Source: Laetiporus sulphureus 93-53 (Eukaryota > Basidiomycota > Agaricomycetes > Polyporales > Laetiporaceae). From it: DNA of 64,000 nt. This document shows positions 35,796 through 46,775 of this stretch, one piece after another; the first letter of the stretch is position 1; each line of letters starts with the position of its first letter. The DNA lies in NCBI RefSeq assembly GCF_001632365.1, contig NW_024468510.1:64310-128309 (forward strand). Direction: 5' to 3'. The notes beneath the pieces were generated by a model. It was not told the DNA's origin and searched no databases. It was given only the letters and a program-made list of their open reading frames with translations. Position numbers and translations under genes: made by a program.

Positions 35796-36697
35796 TGGCC
35801 TCCTTTCCCCTCGCGGTGTGATGTGGGCGCATCCTGTTGTTGTGTGTCTTCAACCATTGTAATAGTGTCACTGTTTGTCCAAACGTGTGTATAAAAAGAA
35901 TAAAATGGAGTCGTGAAAATCTTTCGTGTCTATGATCGGCGTGGCCTGTCTATCAATGAGCGCGCCATGCACGTGAGCGCGTTTCGCACTAAAATTGTTG
36001 TCCTCCCGCCTGCAGGCAGTTTCGCATTTCGACCCACCTGTGTCTGGTATCGGGTCCTCCTCACGGCACGCCTCTCCCTCTCTGCTGTGTTCGTCTCGGA
36101 ACAGAGCTGATGCGGTCTGGAGTGGTCCGTCTAAGAACTGCCCACGCGCCTTCACCGCGTATGCTACCGGTGATCACCGTGCTATGCTGCTTTGGGTCCT
36201 CATGGTAGCAGCTTCCCCGTGCAGGCGAGGTTGTCGCTTTAACATATAGGAAACAACAAGTGATCCTCAGGCCACAGGGTTTCCGCCCTCTTTTTCTAAG
36301 CGATCAATGCATGGCAGCCGCAAGGCGCCCAAGGCCCTTTCGCTGCCGGAAGGCTCGTTGGCATGATTGGCTTGTATGAATTGGGACTTCACTGACTAGC
36401 TAGCACCACATTCATCTCCGATCCTCTGGCGGATCTTTCCCGCGCGTGGCCACGGCTATTCTCCAGAATGCAGGTAATCCGGTCGTTGCGGATGGTTATA
36501 AAGTGCAGGGTCGTTCCGCCCTGTCGTCCTGCGGTTCCGCTCCCTTGTGCCTGCACCATATTTGCAACGGCCTGCTTACCATCCAAAAGTAGCGCTGTAT
36601 CTATTTGACCGAGTGGTCGTCATCAACTTCATTCTGCTGCCTAGTACTACCTGGACTACCCACTACGACTATTCGCTAGCTCTATTTGCTGTCTATA
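35796..36697. other. Gene-free interval after Argonaute
   Basis: About 900 bases. The first ~100 bases should be the Argonaute 3' UTR (AATAAA-like AGAATAAAATG near 35898). The rest would hold the promoter of the gene at 36698. Open frames inside show no coding character and no tRNA or repeat was recognised. Confidence 0.4.
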
Positions 36698-37544
36698 ATG
36701 GCCCCACGACGTGGCAACATGGGCTGGAGGAAACCCGTGCCAAAGTACGTTCCTGATGCCCCGCCGCCTACGCCCACCAATTCGAGTCCGATGACAAAGC
36801 GGCTTTCGTCTGCCGACCTCAACAAAGAAATGCCACCGGTGAGTAGTCTGTTCTTTGTCGGTGAACCCATTGCCAAATGAATGGATCCCGATGCAGTTAC
36901 CGGACGATTGGTTCGAACAATTAGCGGAGGCGATCGGCCTCGACAAGCGCCACGGCTTCGTCTTTGACTGCGCTGACGATTCACGGTGGTCCGACGAGGA
37001 CACGAGCCCGTCAGAGTCGAACGAAGATGAACGACAGACCGCGTCTGACCACACGGTACGTTTCTTATAACGAGATGTCGCCTACCGCAGACTCACAGTG
37101 TGGATCAGTGCGGCCCTTATCGTCTTTACGGTCCGCGAGCGCAGAAGGCCAACGCAGGGAGAATGTCCTCATTCGCTCCTAGCATTTGCCGGAGAAGACG
37201 TTCATTGCCTCATGTAAGTGGCTGCACTGTTATTTATCGCACAATCGCTCACAGAAGAGCATAGAACTACCGTCCACCAACGCCTCCGCTTCCTAGAGAG
37301 CACCCCGTACGCCGCCGAGCAGCATACTCTGCGCAGCGTTCGAACCAAAGGTCTCATGAGCTTCCATCCCGTGTGCAACGCAGGGTGAGCTGTCTGCTTG
37401 ACGCTATAAGTGCTCATTCTAACCTGACGTGCTAGGCTTATCCTCACAGGGCTCATCCGCATGCCAGCTCACATGACGCCTTATCATCGAGATATCCGAG
37501 TTCTGCAACGATATACTTACCAGACGGTCCAGCCACTGCGGTAA
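36698..37544 (+). CDS. Small orphan protein, exon structure partly unresolved
   Basis: I do not recognise this protein. The start MAPRRGNMGWRKPVPKYVP is followed by a Pro/Thr/Ser linker, and a clean intron (GTGAGT at 36840, acceptor GCAG at about 36896) joins CCACCG to LPDDWFEQLAEAIGLDKRHG and an acidic Asp/Glu/Ser stretch. Two later exons look coding: one with TTVHQRLRFLESTPYAAEQH, and the last with LILTGLIRMPAHMTPYHRDI ending QTVQPLR. The exon(s) at about 37075-37220 connecting them do not join in phase in any model I tried without a stop codon. Either a non-standard splice or a broken gene is possible. It could be a lineage-specific regulatory protein; nothing supports a specific role. Confidence 0.45.
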
Positions 37545-38120
37545 ATACCGAGGAGAACCTGCATGCTCGGCCGTGGCCGCATACGCGGTATGCGACAAAG
37601 TCGCGGCACGACTATTTTATTCGTTCAAAATCCGGGACATCCAGTTCAACTGGTCGACGGTGCAGACGCCACTGCGATTCCTTCGATGGCATCTGGGGAG
37701 ATGTCAAAAGCTTTGGTGTTCGCATCCGCGTCAAGATCTCGCATGCATTCCGGCCAATGCGCGTCGCATACTAATTGTGATTCGATTGCTTTCACTGGGT
37801 TTTGAGGGACACTTGGACTTTTACACTGTATACTATGCACGACTGTACCATCGCGGACATGTCCCGCAGGCACACTATGTAATATGTTGTATGCTCCAAG
37901 TTTATAATCCATGACTACCTTTGCATCCGATACTATACAAGCGCCTTCGAGCGAGAGCCAATCAGCGGAGGTGAATCTGTTCGTTTGCCATACTCTGCAG
38001 CAACTCCACTCGAGCAAGCTTAACGCGTCCATTCCCGCCATGTGCACGTACTAGATTTGTCTTCCTCCCCTCCATTGCTCCCGTCTGCTCGCCGACCAGA
38101 CGGACAACTCTGCGACTCGC
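37545..38120. other. Intergenic region before the mitochondrial carrier gene
   Basis: About 575 bases with open frames on both strands (the longest, on minus, 37646-38047) that lack protein-family character or tidy splice sites. It should contain the carrier promoter. Nothing else seen. Confidence 0.35.
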
Positions 38121-40446
38121 ATGGCAAGCCTGAGCAACAAGAGCGGGCCACCCAACCGCGACCTCTTCGAAGCGACTCTTTCTGGCTCACTCGATCGTCC
38201 TTACATTCCCAGGTTACGATCGGATTCACCGCCAAACCGCCTCATACCCCACAGCCTGAAAGAGTTTCGTGCACGGGAAGGGCATGAGAGACGGGAGGAG
38301 AGACTTCGCAGGCTGTGGTCGCAGCTGCCGAAGCGGAGCGGAACGCACGACGAGGACGATGAAACAATCGCGCATGCGCTGCCTGTCGTAGCGGATTCAC
38401 ATCCTGACCTCACACCCGAGAGAGCAAGAAACTTGAAGCGAATGTATGATGCGGAACTTCGCTATCGTCTCGGGGCGCATACAAGCGGATTCGTGCAAAG
38501 GAAAAGCCCGTGGAGAGAGTTCGAGAGATATACAGACGCTAAGGAAGCTGGTGTGTGATCTATATACGTCATTCATACGCGAACATCCAAACCAAGAGGT
38601 GTAGAGTTATGGCATTTGTTTCATGACGAGCTCGACCTAGACGGCAGCGGTCGCCTTGAGGCGCATGAGCTCATACAGGCTCTACAGAACGCCGGTACGT
38701 CTCTGCGTACAGTATGCAAAAATTCCTACTCAACCCGTCGCGGATAGGCATCGAACTATCCCCATCTGCTCTCGCAGAGTTTATGAGCTTTTTTACCTCT
38801 TCGCCGCATGCTCATTCCATCACGTTCCCGGAATTTCGAGACATCCTTCTTCTAATGCCTCGTAAAGCCTCGCCGTCCGAAATTTACAGGTACTATCAAG
38901 CACATCAATTTGCTGATGACGATGCGAGAGGTGCTGCCCGCGTCAACATGGAAGGTTCGTTACCATACACGTACTCCGCGGGTTCTGATCTACGAGCTCC
39001 TGTAGGTGATGTCAGCCTTAGTGCGGAAGATATGTCGACGAGGCGCCACAGCCCCATACCTCTGCAAAATGCGCAGGTACCCGTGGACTATGCTCTGGGT
39101 ACAGAGTGGGACGTAGAGGACGTTATCGATGATGGAGAGTACGATTACTTCGAGGAAGAAGAGCCTCCAGGGTGGTTCGAGGGTGCTATGGCCATCAAGT
39201 TCTTATTGGCGGGAGGAATTGCTGGCGCCGGTGAGCCGCACGTGTCTTTTCTTATGTTCTAATGTTCATGTATCCTCAGTATCACGGTCGTGCACGGCGC
39301 CGCTTGACCGTCTCAAAATATTCCTCATTACACGCCCACCAGACCTCGGTGGTATCTCCTTAAGTTCAAAAGCGCCAGTAAGGGGAGTCAGGGCGATCGC
39401 CAGTGCGGTCGCGCGAATATATGCCGAAGGAGGTGTGCTGGCGTTCTGGACAGGAAACGGTCTCTCCGTTGCAAAAATTCTGCCAGAGTCAGCGATCAAG
39501 TTCTTGGTGTATGAATCATCCGTCAGTCGTGATTATGCTATTTTAATCTCTCGACCGACTGGGTGCTGCCGATAGAAACGTATGTTCGCTCAGTATGTGG
39601 ATCATGTCGACGACTCTCGGGAGATCAGCGGCGTGAGCCGATTCCTGTCAGGAGGGATAGGCGGGATCAGCAGTCAACTAAGTCAGCGCTTCAGTCCTTC
39701 GTGTAGTTGACACACTCAACGGTAGCTCAATCTTTCAGCCATATATCCTATCGAGACACTCAAAGTAAGTGTTCCATTCAGAAACTTGTGCGGCGATCAC
39801 GCTGAAAAGCCGCATAGACTCAAATGATGAGCAGTACGGGCCAGCATAAGCGTACCTTGCTGTCTGCGGCGAAGAAGGTTTGGTCCCTCGGAGGGTTCAG
39901 AGCTTTCTACCGTGGCTTGACGGTGAGTCGTGCGCCTTTCATTCATGCTCTTGTTGCTCATGTTGTCCCAGATTGGCCTCGTTGGTGTCTTTCCGTACGC
40001 ATATACTCGCCATTCAGAATCATCGCACCCTAACGATCCATCTAGATATTCAGCGATTGACATGAGTACATTCGAGGCTCTCAAGCTGGCCTATTTGAGA
40101 TCCACGGGTAAGGAGGAGCCGGGAGTCCTTGCATTACTAGCATTCGGCAGCGTCTCTGGGAGCATTGGTGCCACCAGCGTATATCCCCTCAACCTGATCA
40201 GGACGCGTCTGCAAGCATCGGGCTCCTCCGGCCACCCGCAGCGGTATACTGGCATTCTCGATGTTGCGCAGAAGACATACGCGCGAGACGGGTGGCGTGG
40301 TTTCTACCGCGGGCTACTTCCGACATTAGCGAAGGTACAGGAGGCCCTCACTTTCGCATGGCTTGCCAGCTCATCGTTCCCATTCGTAGGTGGTTCCGGC
40401 AGTTTCGATATCGTACGTCGTATATGAATCTAGCAAACGCAAGTGA
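38121..40446 (+). CDS. EF-hand mitochondrial carrier (Ca2+-dependent ATP-Mg/Pi or SCaMC type)
   Basis: An inner-membrane transporter of the SLC25 family with a soluble calcium-sensing N-terminal half. The N-terminus (MASLSNKSGPPNRDLFEATL) leads to an EF-hand-like region; one loop, DLDGSGRLEAHE, has all canonical calcium ligands. A second helix-loop region (FTSSPHAHSITFPEFRDILL) looks degenerate. The carrier half has three repeats: FLLAGGIAGAVSRSCTAPLD, FLSGGIGGISSQLSIYPIET and ASVSGSIGATSVYPLNLIRTR-type, each with the Px[DE]xx[KR] signature or a variant, plus GFYRGLLPTLAKV. The last exon (VVPAVSISYVVYESSKRK) ends at TGA 40444-40446. About nine exons. An acidic loop (DDGEYDYFEEEE) lies just before the first TM helix. 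Substrate assignment is by family resemblance only. Confidence 0.88.
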
Positions 40447-41102
40447 GTGTGGCCTTCTGCAATGACAACGGAAGATACTGACACTGGCTCAGGCTGGGTG
40501 TGTAGGTCGCTGGTATCTACTTCTCCTACCCTCATCATCTTCAAAGCTTGTCGCTCTCCGGTCATTCAGCATACTGTATCTATAATCACGCACCTTATGT
40601 CCGGACTCAGACTAATTGACATAGAAGTCGGTCGATACCTCACAGCTATGTATGTGGAACTCCATCAAGCATTTGTCAGTCTCAGAGTAATGGAATGCAG
40701 AAATAGAGGGGGGACTTTCGCATTTTAAACGATGATTTTGCATATAGCAGACAACTAACCCGAACTTGACTTCCATCTTCGCGTGCGCGGGTTTGAACTC
40801 TTCCTGTTTAATACGAGCTTGAGGAAGGGGGACCTGATGACTCGGTACTTTGATTCTTCGCAAAGCCCCCATTGCTAACAGTGGCCACTGATAGCCTGAG
40901 AATCTGCTCCGTGCACCCTTAACGTCTGGTATATCGTCTGACAAGCATTAACAAGAGTGTTAGCTCTAAAAACAGTGGGCGGCTGCCAGAAGCCTGGAAA
41001 TGGGCGGCCACAATTGCAGATCACATGTAGAGACCCCAATTCTTCAGCCACTGGAGTCTTGGGCGCCCAACTTACGGAGTTGACTTGCTCACGTTCCTTG
41101 CC
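40447..41102. other. Intergenic region
   Basis: About 650 bases following the carrier gene and preceding the small coiled-coil gene. Minus-strand frame 40612-40944 is open but compositionally unremarkable and has no partner exons. No RNA gene or repeat seen. Confidence 0.35.
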
Positions 41103-41633
41103 ATGGACTACAGACCACGATATTCTCAGCCTTTCACGTTTGCCGAAGTTGTGCAGCTTGATGTCGCTGTCATCACAGAAGGTCTAGTGCCCCGCTTACG
41201 CCTTCGGCACAATTGATCGGTTATAATGTGCGCGGCAGAAATCGCGCGTCTGCAGAACTCGCTTGCGCACCTCAGGCGAACGCAAGAAGAGCTTAGGGCC
41301 GCTTCAGATGCTTCTCCGGACCCAGAGCTCATAAAGATTATGGAAGAGAACGAAGTCGTCATGTATGTCGTTGGGAATCTATCGGGTCCGTTATGCCTAG
41401 AAGCAATGCTGAGAATGGCTCGCAGCGGCTCGCAGCAAGAAAGAATAAGGATGCTTAAGATGGCGTTGACAGAGAAGGGTATCCGCATGGGCAGTCACTA
41501 TGATCTTCCACAGGAGGGGGCGAGTCAGGGCACTGTGTTAGATGCACCGTTGCAGGCCCAGCATGCCCCAGCTCCTTCTACCGAGTCCGAACGTGTTGAC
41601 GAGCACGACGAGGATGGCGGAATTCATCTCTGA
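41103..41633 (+). CDS. Small coiled-coil protein, function unknown
   Basis: Three exons (41103-41181, 41239-41362, 41414-41633) join in phase to 140 residues. The start MDYRPRYSQPFTFAEVVQLD was recovered by adding a first exon that a single-frame reading misses; it joins VAVITE to EIARLQNSLAHLRRTQEELR. The next helix, PDPELIKIMEENEVVIMARS, and QQERIRMLKMALTEKG give a two-helix coiled-coil of prefoldin-like length, followed by an acidic disordered tail (ERVDEHDEDGGIHL). I do not recognise it as a named protein. A role in a small helical complex is plausible from shape alone. Confidence 0.72.
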
Positions 41634-42139
41634 TTCATTCTACTGCGGTCAGATTGTTCCTCGTAATTAGAGTGTATGCTATCTTCACGGACGTAGGCTT
41701 TCTCCGATGTGACAAGCTACCGCTCTCTTAAGACAGTATATCGAGTCAGGAACTCATCGCTGACCATTGCGTGTGGTTTTCTTTTGCCAGACGTTCATGC
41801 AGAATACTGACATTGGTTGACATACACATTGAATACTACCGTGAACACACAGAGCAGACACATATAATGAGAATTTGAGACGTTATACCGATTGCGAATA
41901 CGTTGACCACCAAGCCAGAGAGAGCCAACCAGGACCAGCTAGAGACCAGTTGAGACGTCGAGATCAAGGTAAACCGCTCCTTGTGGACGGATGTTCTGTT
42001 GACACCGTGATTCGTCTTGTGTCGTAGGGATATGCCCGATTAGCGTCGCCTACGGGATCTCGTCTTTATGGCTGCTTGATCCGCATGCTGATGTTTATAG
42101 TGCATATGACGGTCCTGAAGAACAGCTAAAGTGACGCTA
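41634..42139. other. Convergent 3' region
   Basis: About 500 bases between the stops of two convergent genes. A purine-rich segment with repeated CCAG/GAGA words lies near 41905-41955. No coding signal. The last exon of the minus-strand coiled-coil gene might extend into it if its final intron was missed. Confidence 0.35.
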
Positions 42140-45100
42140 TCACCTTGAACTCACCTTATCGCTTGCCGCTGTACCGTTCTCGCACATTTCAGGCTTGCGG
42201 GACAAGGTTTTCTGTTTGTTTGAGTATGTGAGGTGGTTCAAACGCTGACTCGCACTACTGATACAGACCTGACGCTTTGCCACCCTCGACACGCTCTGCG
42301 CTTTGACGTCTTTCGCTTGTGCGGTCGTCTTGTTTCTCTTGCCGAGGGTAGTCGCCAGAGGGATTGAGCTTTTGCGGGCATCTTCGAAGTCCAGGATCTC
42401 ATCCGAGGAATCTCTAGCTAGCCTTCCGAAGACAGATTTCACTGGTGCTTGCTGTGTCATCCCGGATATAGCTGCATTAAAAGGTCTCGGCGGTGTCATC
42501 ATGGCCGAGTTGGAACCTTGCTTTGGTGTGACACTGGCAGATTGCATGGAATTTACTCGCAATGGCGCTGACGCGTTGGAAGTCTGTACCGTGGACAGTG
42601 TATCCGGATGCGGAGCCGATATCGGCTGAACAGAAGCAGTAACAACGGCGGTGTCCGCGATCATCGACTAAAGTATGTCAGAAACAACAACTCGGTAAAG
42701 CATAATGGAAACGCCCATACTGGCGGGTCGCTGTCCGGGGCTTGGTGAGCCGATGCAGGTGGGGAGCTACTCCGATCGGAAGACATCCAGGATGCGGGGT
42801 TGATCATTGACTTGTTCTCCACAGCTGGTACAGCTTGCTTCGGCTTGGCCTGCTTGCTGTCGTTCGTGAAGTCCCACTTCGTGAACATAATACGCACCTG
42901 TGTCTGGAGATGTTTCGCCAACGTTGTCTCCAAGAGGTGGATCTTTGAGCGTAATTCTTTGATAACGTTGTCGCGCTGAGGAGGGTTGTAGTGATCTTTA
43001 ATAATCTCAATCCACAGGACTCACTCGACGTAATTCGTTGCCTTTGGCGACAAGTTCCTTCTCATGTACGGCTTGTGAAGTCTTGATAAGGCCCGTAATG
43101 AACTTCTTTTCTTCGTTGGTCTGGTATCTAGTCAGTGTATGAAGGATATTTACGCAATAGGTGACGAACTAAGTCGCCGTTCGTGTATCTGGCATCAATC
43201 GTCCTCGCTCGCTCAACAACGCGTAATTGCTCCGCTTGCAGAGACTTGATTTCGAATTTGAGAGCATTCATCTCCTCCAAGTGCGCAGGTGACGGCAACT
43301 TGGCTCTGGCCAATTGTTCGCGGACATCCTGAAGTTCTGCGGAGGCAGCAGAAAACCTGTCCTCCACCAATTGCATTCTCGCGCGAGTCCCGTCAAGCTC
43401 GGATTCTGCACGAGCGGCTCTTCTCTCTTGCAATTCCGCTAGCGTCTTATGCGCATCGTCCTTGGCCCGCAGCTTCTCTTCATATTCTCGCCGCGTTGCT
43501 TGCGCTAAATCGTCGTGGCGGTGCAACTCTGACTCGGCACTGCTGACCCTTGACTGCAAGTGGGAGTTCTCTTCTTTGAGCAGAGTAATCTCACAATTGA
43601 GCTTAGCAACGGCTGCTTCGAGGTTCCTCTGTCTATCATGTGAGCACTGTACAAGGCCTGAGATAACGTCACTGTACCGCATAAGTAGCTTCGGCTGAAA
43701 TTAAGCGCTCCTTGGACGAACTTCAGCACGTCAGCGAATGCCTCGGTCTGCAGAACTTACCTGCAGGTCCCCGTTAGATTCACGAGCGGCTCTGAGGGTG
43801 ACCAGCTGATCCTCGAAGCGTTCCTCTAAGCCCTATAGACAGCGTCAAGTATGGCTTTTGGCCTTGACCATCCAGACGTACCTGGTAACGAGTGACCGCC
43901 TCGTGCAGTCTGTAGCATGATATTAGATGACGAGCCCCTCTGACATGAGAGGACATACTTTTCGTTACGTTGCTCATTCTCATGCCTTGCTCGTTCGAGC
44001 CTGCATTCCACTTCATCCAGTTTCGCCTGGAGAGCATGCTTGTCTTGCACATATGACTCTTTTTCCGTTTTCAAGACCTCTTCCCTGATTTGAGAGGCCT
44101 TGAGGTTCTCTTGGAGCTTCTGTAACTGCACGGAATCGCCTTCACTTTGCGCGTTTTGCTCGGACAGCCTTAAAAAACATGAGCACATACAACAATGTCG
44201 CATCAGTATGATTCACCTGAGATCCAATTCGGCTGCGCGCTCTTCCTTTGCCGCTATGGATACTTCGAGCGCACGGATCGTTAGCTCTCCGTCGTGCAAC
44301 TTTATGCGAAGCGTGTCGACCCTTGTGACCTCGTGAGACGGTATCCTTTCACGTTGGGGCGGGAACGTACTCAACACGGATCTTCTCAAGAGAAGATATT
44401 CTTGCCGCTTGTTCGTCCCTCAGGCTGTTCAAAACCAAATTCCTGCTACGTGTCAGCACTGCGAAGGAAAATCACAAGTCAATGCGGACTGACTCAGCTC
44501 GTACATCCCGCAACTCCTCTAGCATAGCATTCTTCTTCTCGAGCAGTCCCATCAAACGCTGTATCCTTTGATGAGATGTGAATTCATGAACTACGTCTAG
44601 AGCAAATGATAGGAGAGGTACTCTTCATTCGAGGCCTGTAACTTCATTTCTGCATCCGCCGCGGCAGAGAGGACGTCGAACAATTGATTTTGCTGTTTCT
44701 TCATACCTTCCGCCAGCTCAGCATATTGTTGACCTGTGTCCGGCGGTGAGTACAAGAGGTGGTCGATGATGAGCAAGAACCCTGACTTGTGTTGGTGAGG
44801 CTAGTTGTTGATGCCAACAATGCTTGACGATCAGAAGCTTGAGATTCTTCCAGTTCTGCAATCCGATTCTTGGCGTCGATGAGTTCAGCGCCAACAGTCT
44901 GAAGTCGGTCTCGGAGGAGGTCCGCAACTTGTTGCGCTACACGCGTATACACGCATTTCAATGCTTCGATCAACCTGAGCTCAGCCATCGAACTCACCTT
45001 TCTCGCGTTCTAATTCCAAGTCACTGATAAGTATCTTGGTTTCCGAGACCTTGATCAACTGTCCTTTGTCGTCCAAGAGGGGTTCAATGTCTACACAAAG

Positions 45101-46290
45101 AGAGGGACATGAGGAATTGCTTAAAATGGCTCATCTGAGGTACTAAGTACGTACTCTTCATTACACCCGAGGCTATCGTTCGGAGCTCTTGGATATCGGG
45201 CAGCGAGTTCCGTGCCTGTCCGATTGTCTCAAATGTCGTTTGAGATTGTATCTTCAATTCGTTCAGTACACGCTCCATGCCGCTCAAACTGCGCATATAT
45301 GCTAGTTAACTTAGATGAGATGAGGCAAAAGATGATCTTTACCTATCGGAACTAGTTTGCAAGCCCTTTTTGGCAGCATCCTTGACTGCCTTGAGCCGCT
45401 TCAGTGCTTCCTCTTTCTCCTCTTTCAAAGTTTCTAGTTGGCTGTGCAAGAAAGAAATTTCCCGCCGCTACGAACCGTTGCTTAGCTATAAACGCATGCG
45501 CATATACTCGATATCGTACTTGTTCTTCCGCTTCGAACCTTGCATTCCGAAGGTCTGTCGCCCCTCGCATCATGATGGAGGAGATATCTTCGTCCTGCCG
45601 CGCGAGTGTCGTGCTCGTCACCGATACGCTTCTGGAATACGGGGGTGGCATGAACTGGGACGGATTCGGTGTGTCGTAACCAACAGACCCGTCGTGAGGT
45701 ATGCGCGGTGCATCCATGCTTCTCCCCTCGTGCGAGAGTCCTGGATTTGGGGAAACCGTGCCCTCACTCCCTCTGACTGGTGAAGGTCAGTAGACCTACA
45801 GCAGAGCATTGACGAGCTGAAGCCAACCTAGTTCAAGCCGATTATTAGCATTGTTAAACGACTTGTTCTTTGCACGCTGAAAATTCGTCGGTTGCTCTAT
45901 CGGTGGGCGATTTGGGTGTTGAAAGGGCAGTGGTGGGGGCGCGAAGTCGTCCGGAGCGATGTTGGAGGCGATGGAGTTGTCTACAATTCCGGACCCCGAA
46001 TCCTGAACTATGGATCTGCTCCGCTGCAGGACGACCCTACTGGGTGATGAATCGCCTTGCCTGGGAGAAGAGAATCTGGCGCCAAAGATGAGCCTGCTTC
46101 TGGGTGCATCTTCACGTCGAGTGCGCTGTGCTGATCTGGAGAACGAGGAATCGACGTCTACTGATTCATTCGCGTCGAAGCCAGGTGTGGCACTACGGAG
46201 AAAGGGAGAGGATGGCGAGGCTCTAGAGGTGGCCTCGTTTGGCTTGCGGTCAATCTGTCTGCGGGCACCCGAGGACCTCAAGGAGAACAT
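42140..46290 (-). CDS. Large multi-exon coiled-coil protein, unknown function
   Basis: I do not recognise a named family. The first exon (46290 downward, MFSLRSSGARRQIDRKPNEA) codes a Ser/Arg/Pro-rich disordered region of ~160 residues. A second disordered block (VGYDTPNPSQFMPPPYSRSV) leads into long coiled coils spread over a dozen short exons: RNARFEAEEQVRYR, LKEEKEEALKRLKAVKDAAK, SLSGMERVLNELKIQ, LRDRLQTVGAELIDAKNRIA, LQEERRAARAESELDG-type Glu/Arg/Leu heptads, and LHRHDDLAQATRREYEEKLR. The C-terminal part is disordered with basic and Ser-rich patches (GKRNKTTAQAKDVKAQ) and a conserved-looking VFGRLARDSSDEILDFE. Such a layout is common in spindle, septum or chromosome-axis proteins; that is only an analogy. 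Not every exon border was verified. Confidence 0.65.
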
Positions 46291-46775
46291 TGTACAAAAG
46301 TGAGTAAAGTATCGTGGGAATCCGAATGCAGCTGGTTCGTACAAGAATCGGAGACGTAGGCAAGATACGGATGCAAGGAAGTCGGACGAACGCACGCCTG
46401 GAGTCGAAGACGCGATCACGTGCTCAGTAAGCCATAGGACATTCTCACAGTCATTCCCGGGTTTAACTTTTGGAAGCTCAACGACAGGACTCAAGAGTAG
46501 GTATAGTGAATCCTAGTAAAATCCAGTAGCGCATTTCGGCTCTTAGCACATGTTGGTGTAGTAAACATTGCACATCAGGCGAGAGCCTCCACTGCGCTAG
46601 AACACAGGACCTTCCTATCTAGGAAATGGCACAGTGATCAGATCTCATACCCGATTTGGAGCTAGCTTCGTGCCTCGTGGCGACCACCTTCAACCCAGCC
46701 ACTCAGCCTCGTCTGAGACTCAGGGTGGAAACGCGCCCATCCCTTCCATCTGTTGTCTCATAGCACTGGGCAATC
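46291..46775. other. Divergent promoter between the coiled-coil gene and CK2 beta
   Basis: About 485 bases separating two outward-facing starts. The upstream minus-strand frame remains open past the chosen start but looks non-coding. No defined promoter element beyond ordinary sequence is visible. Confidence 0.35.

Noticed and set aside
37646..38047. 133-codon minus-strand frame
   Set aside because: Overlaps the likely carrier promoter and shows no family character or exon partners.
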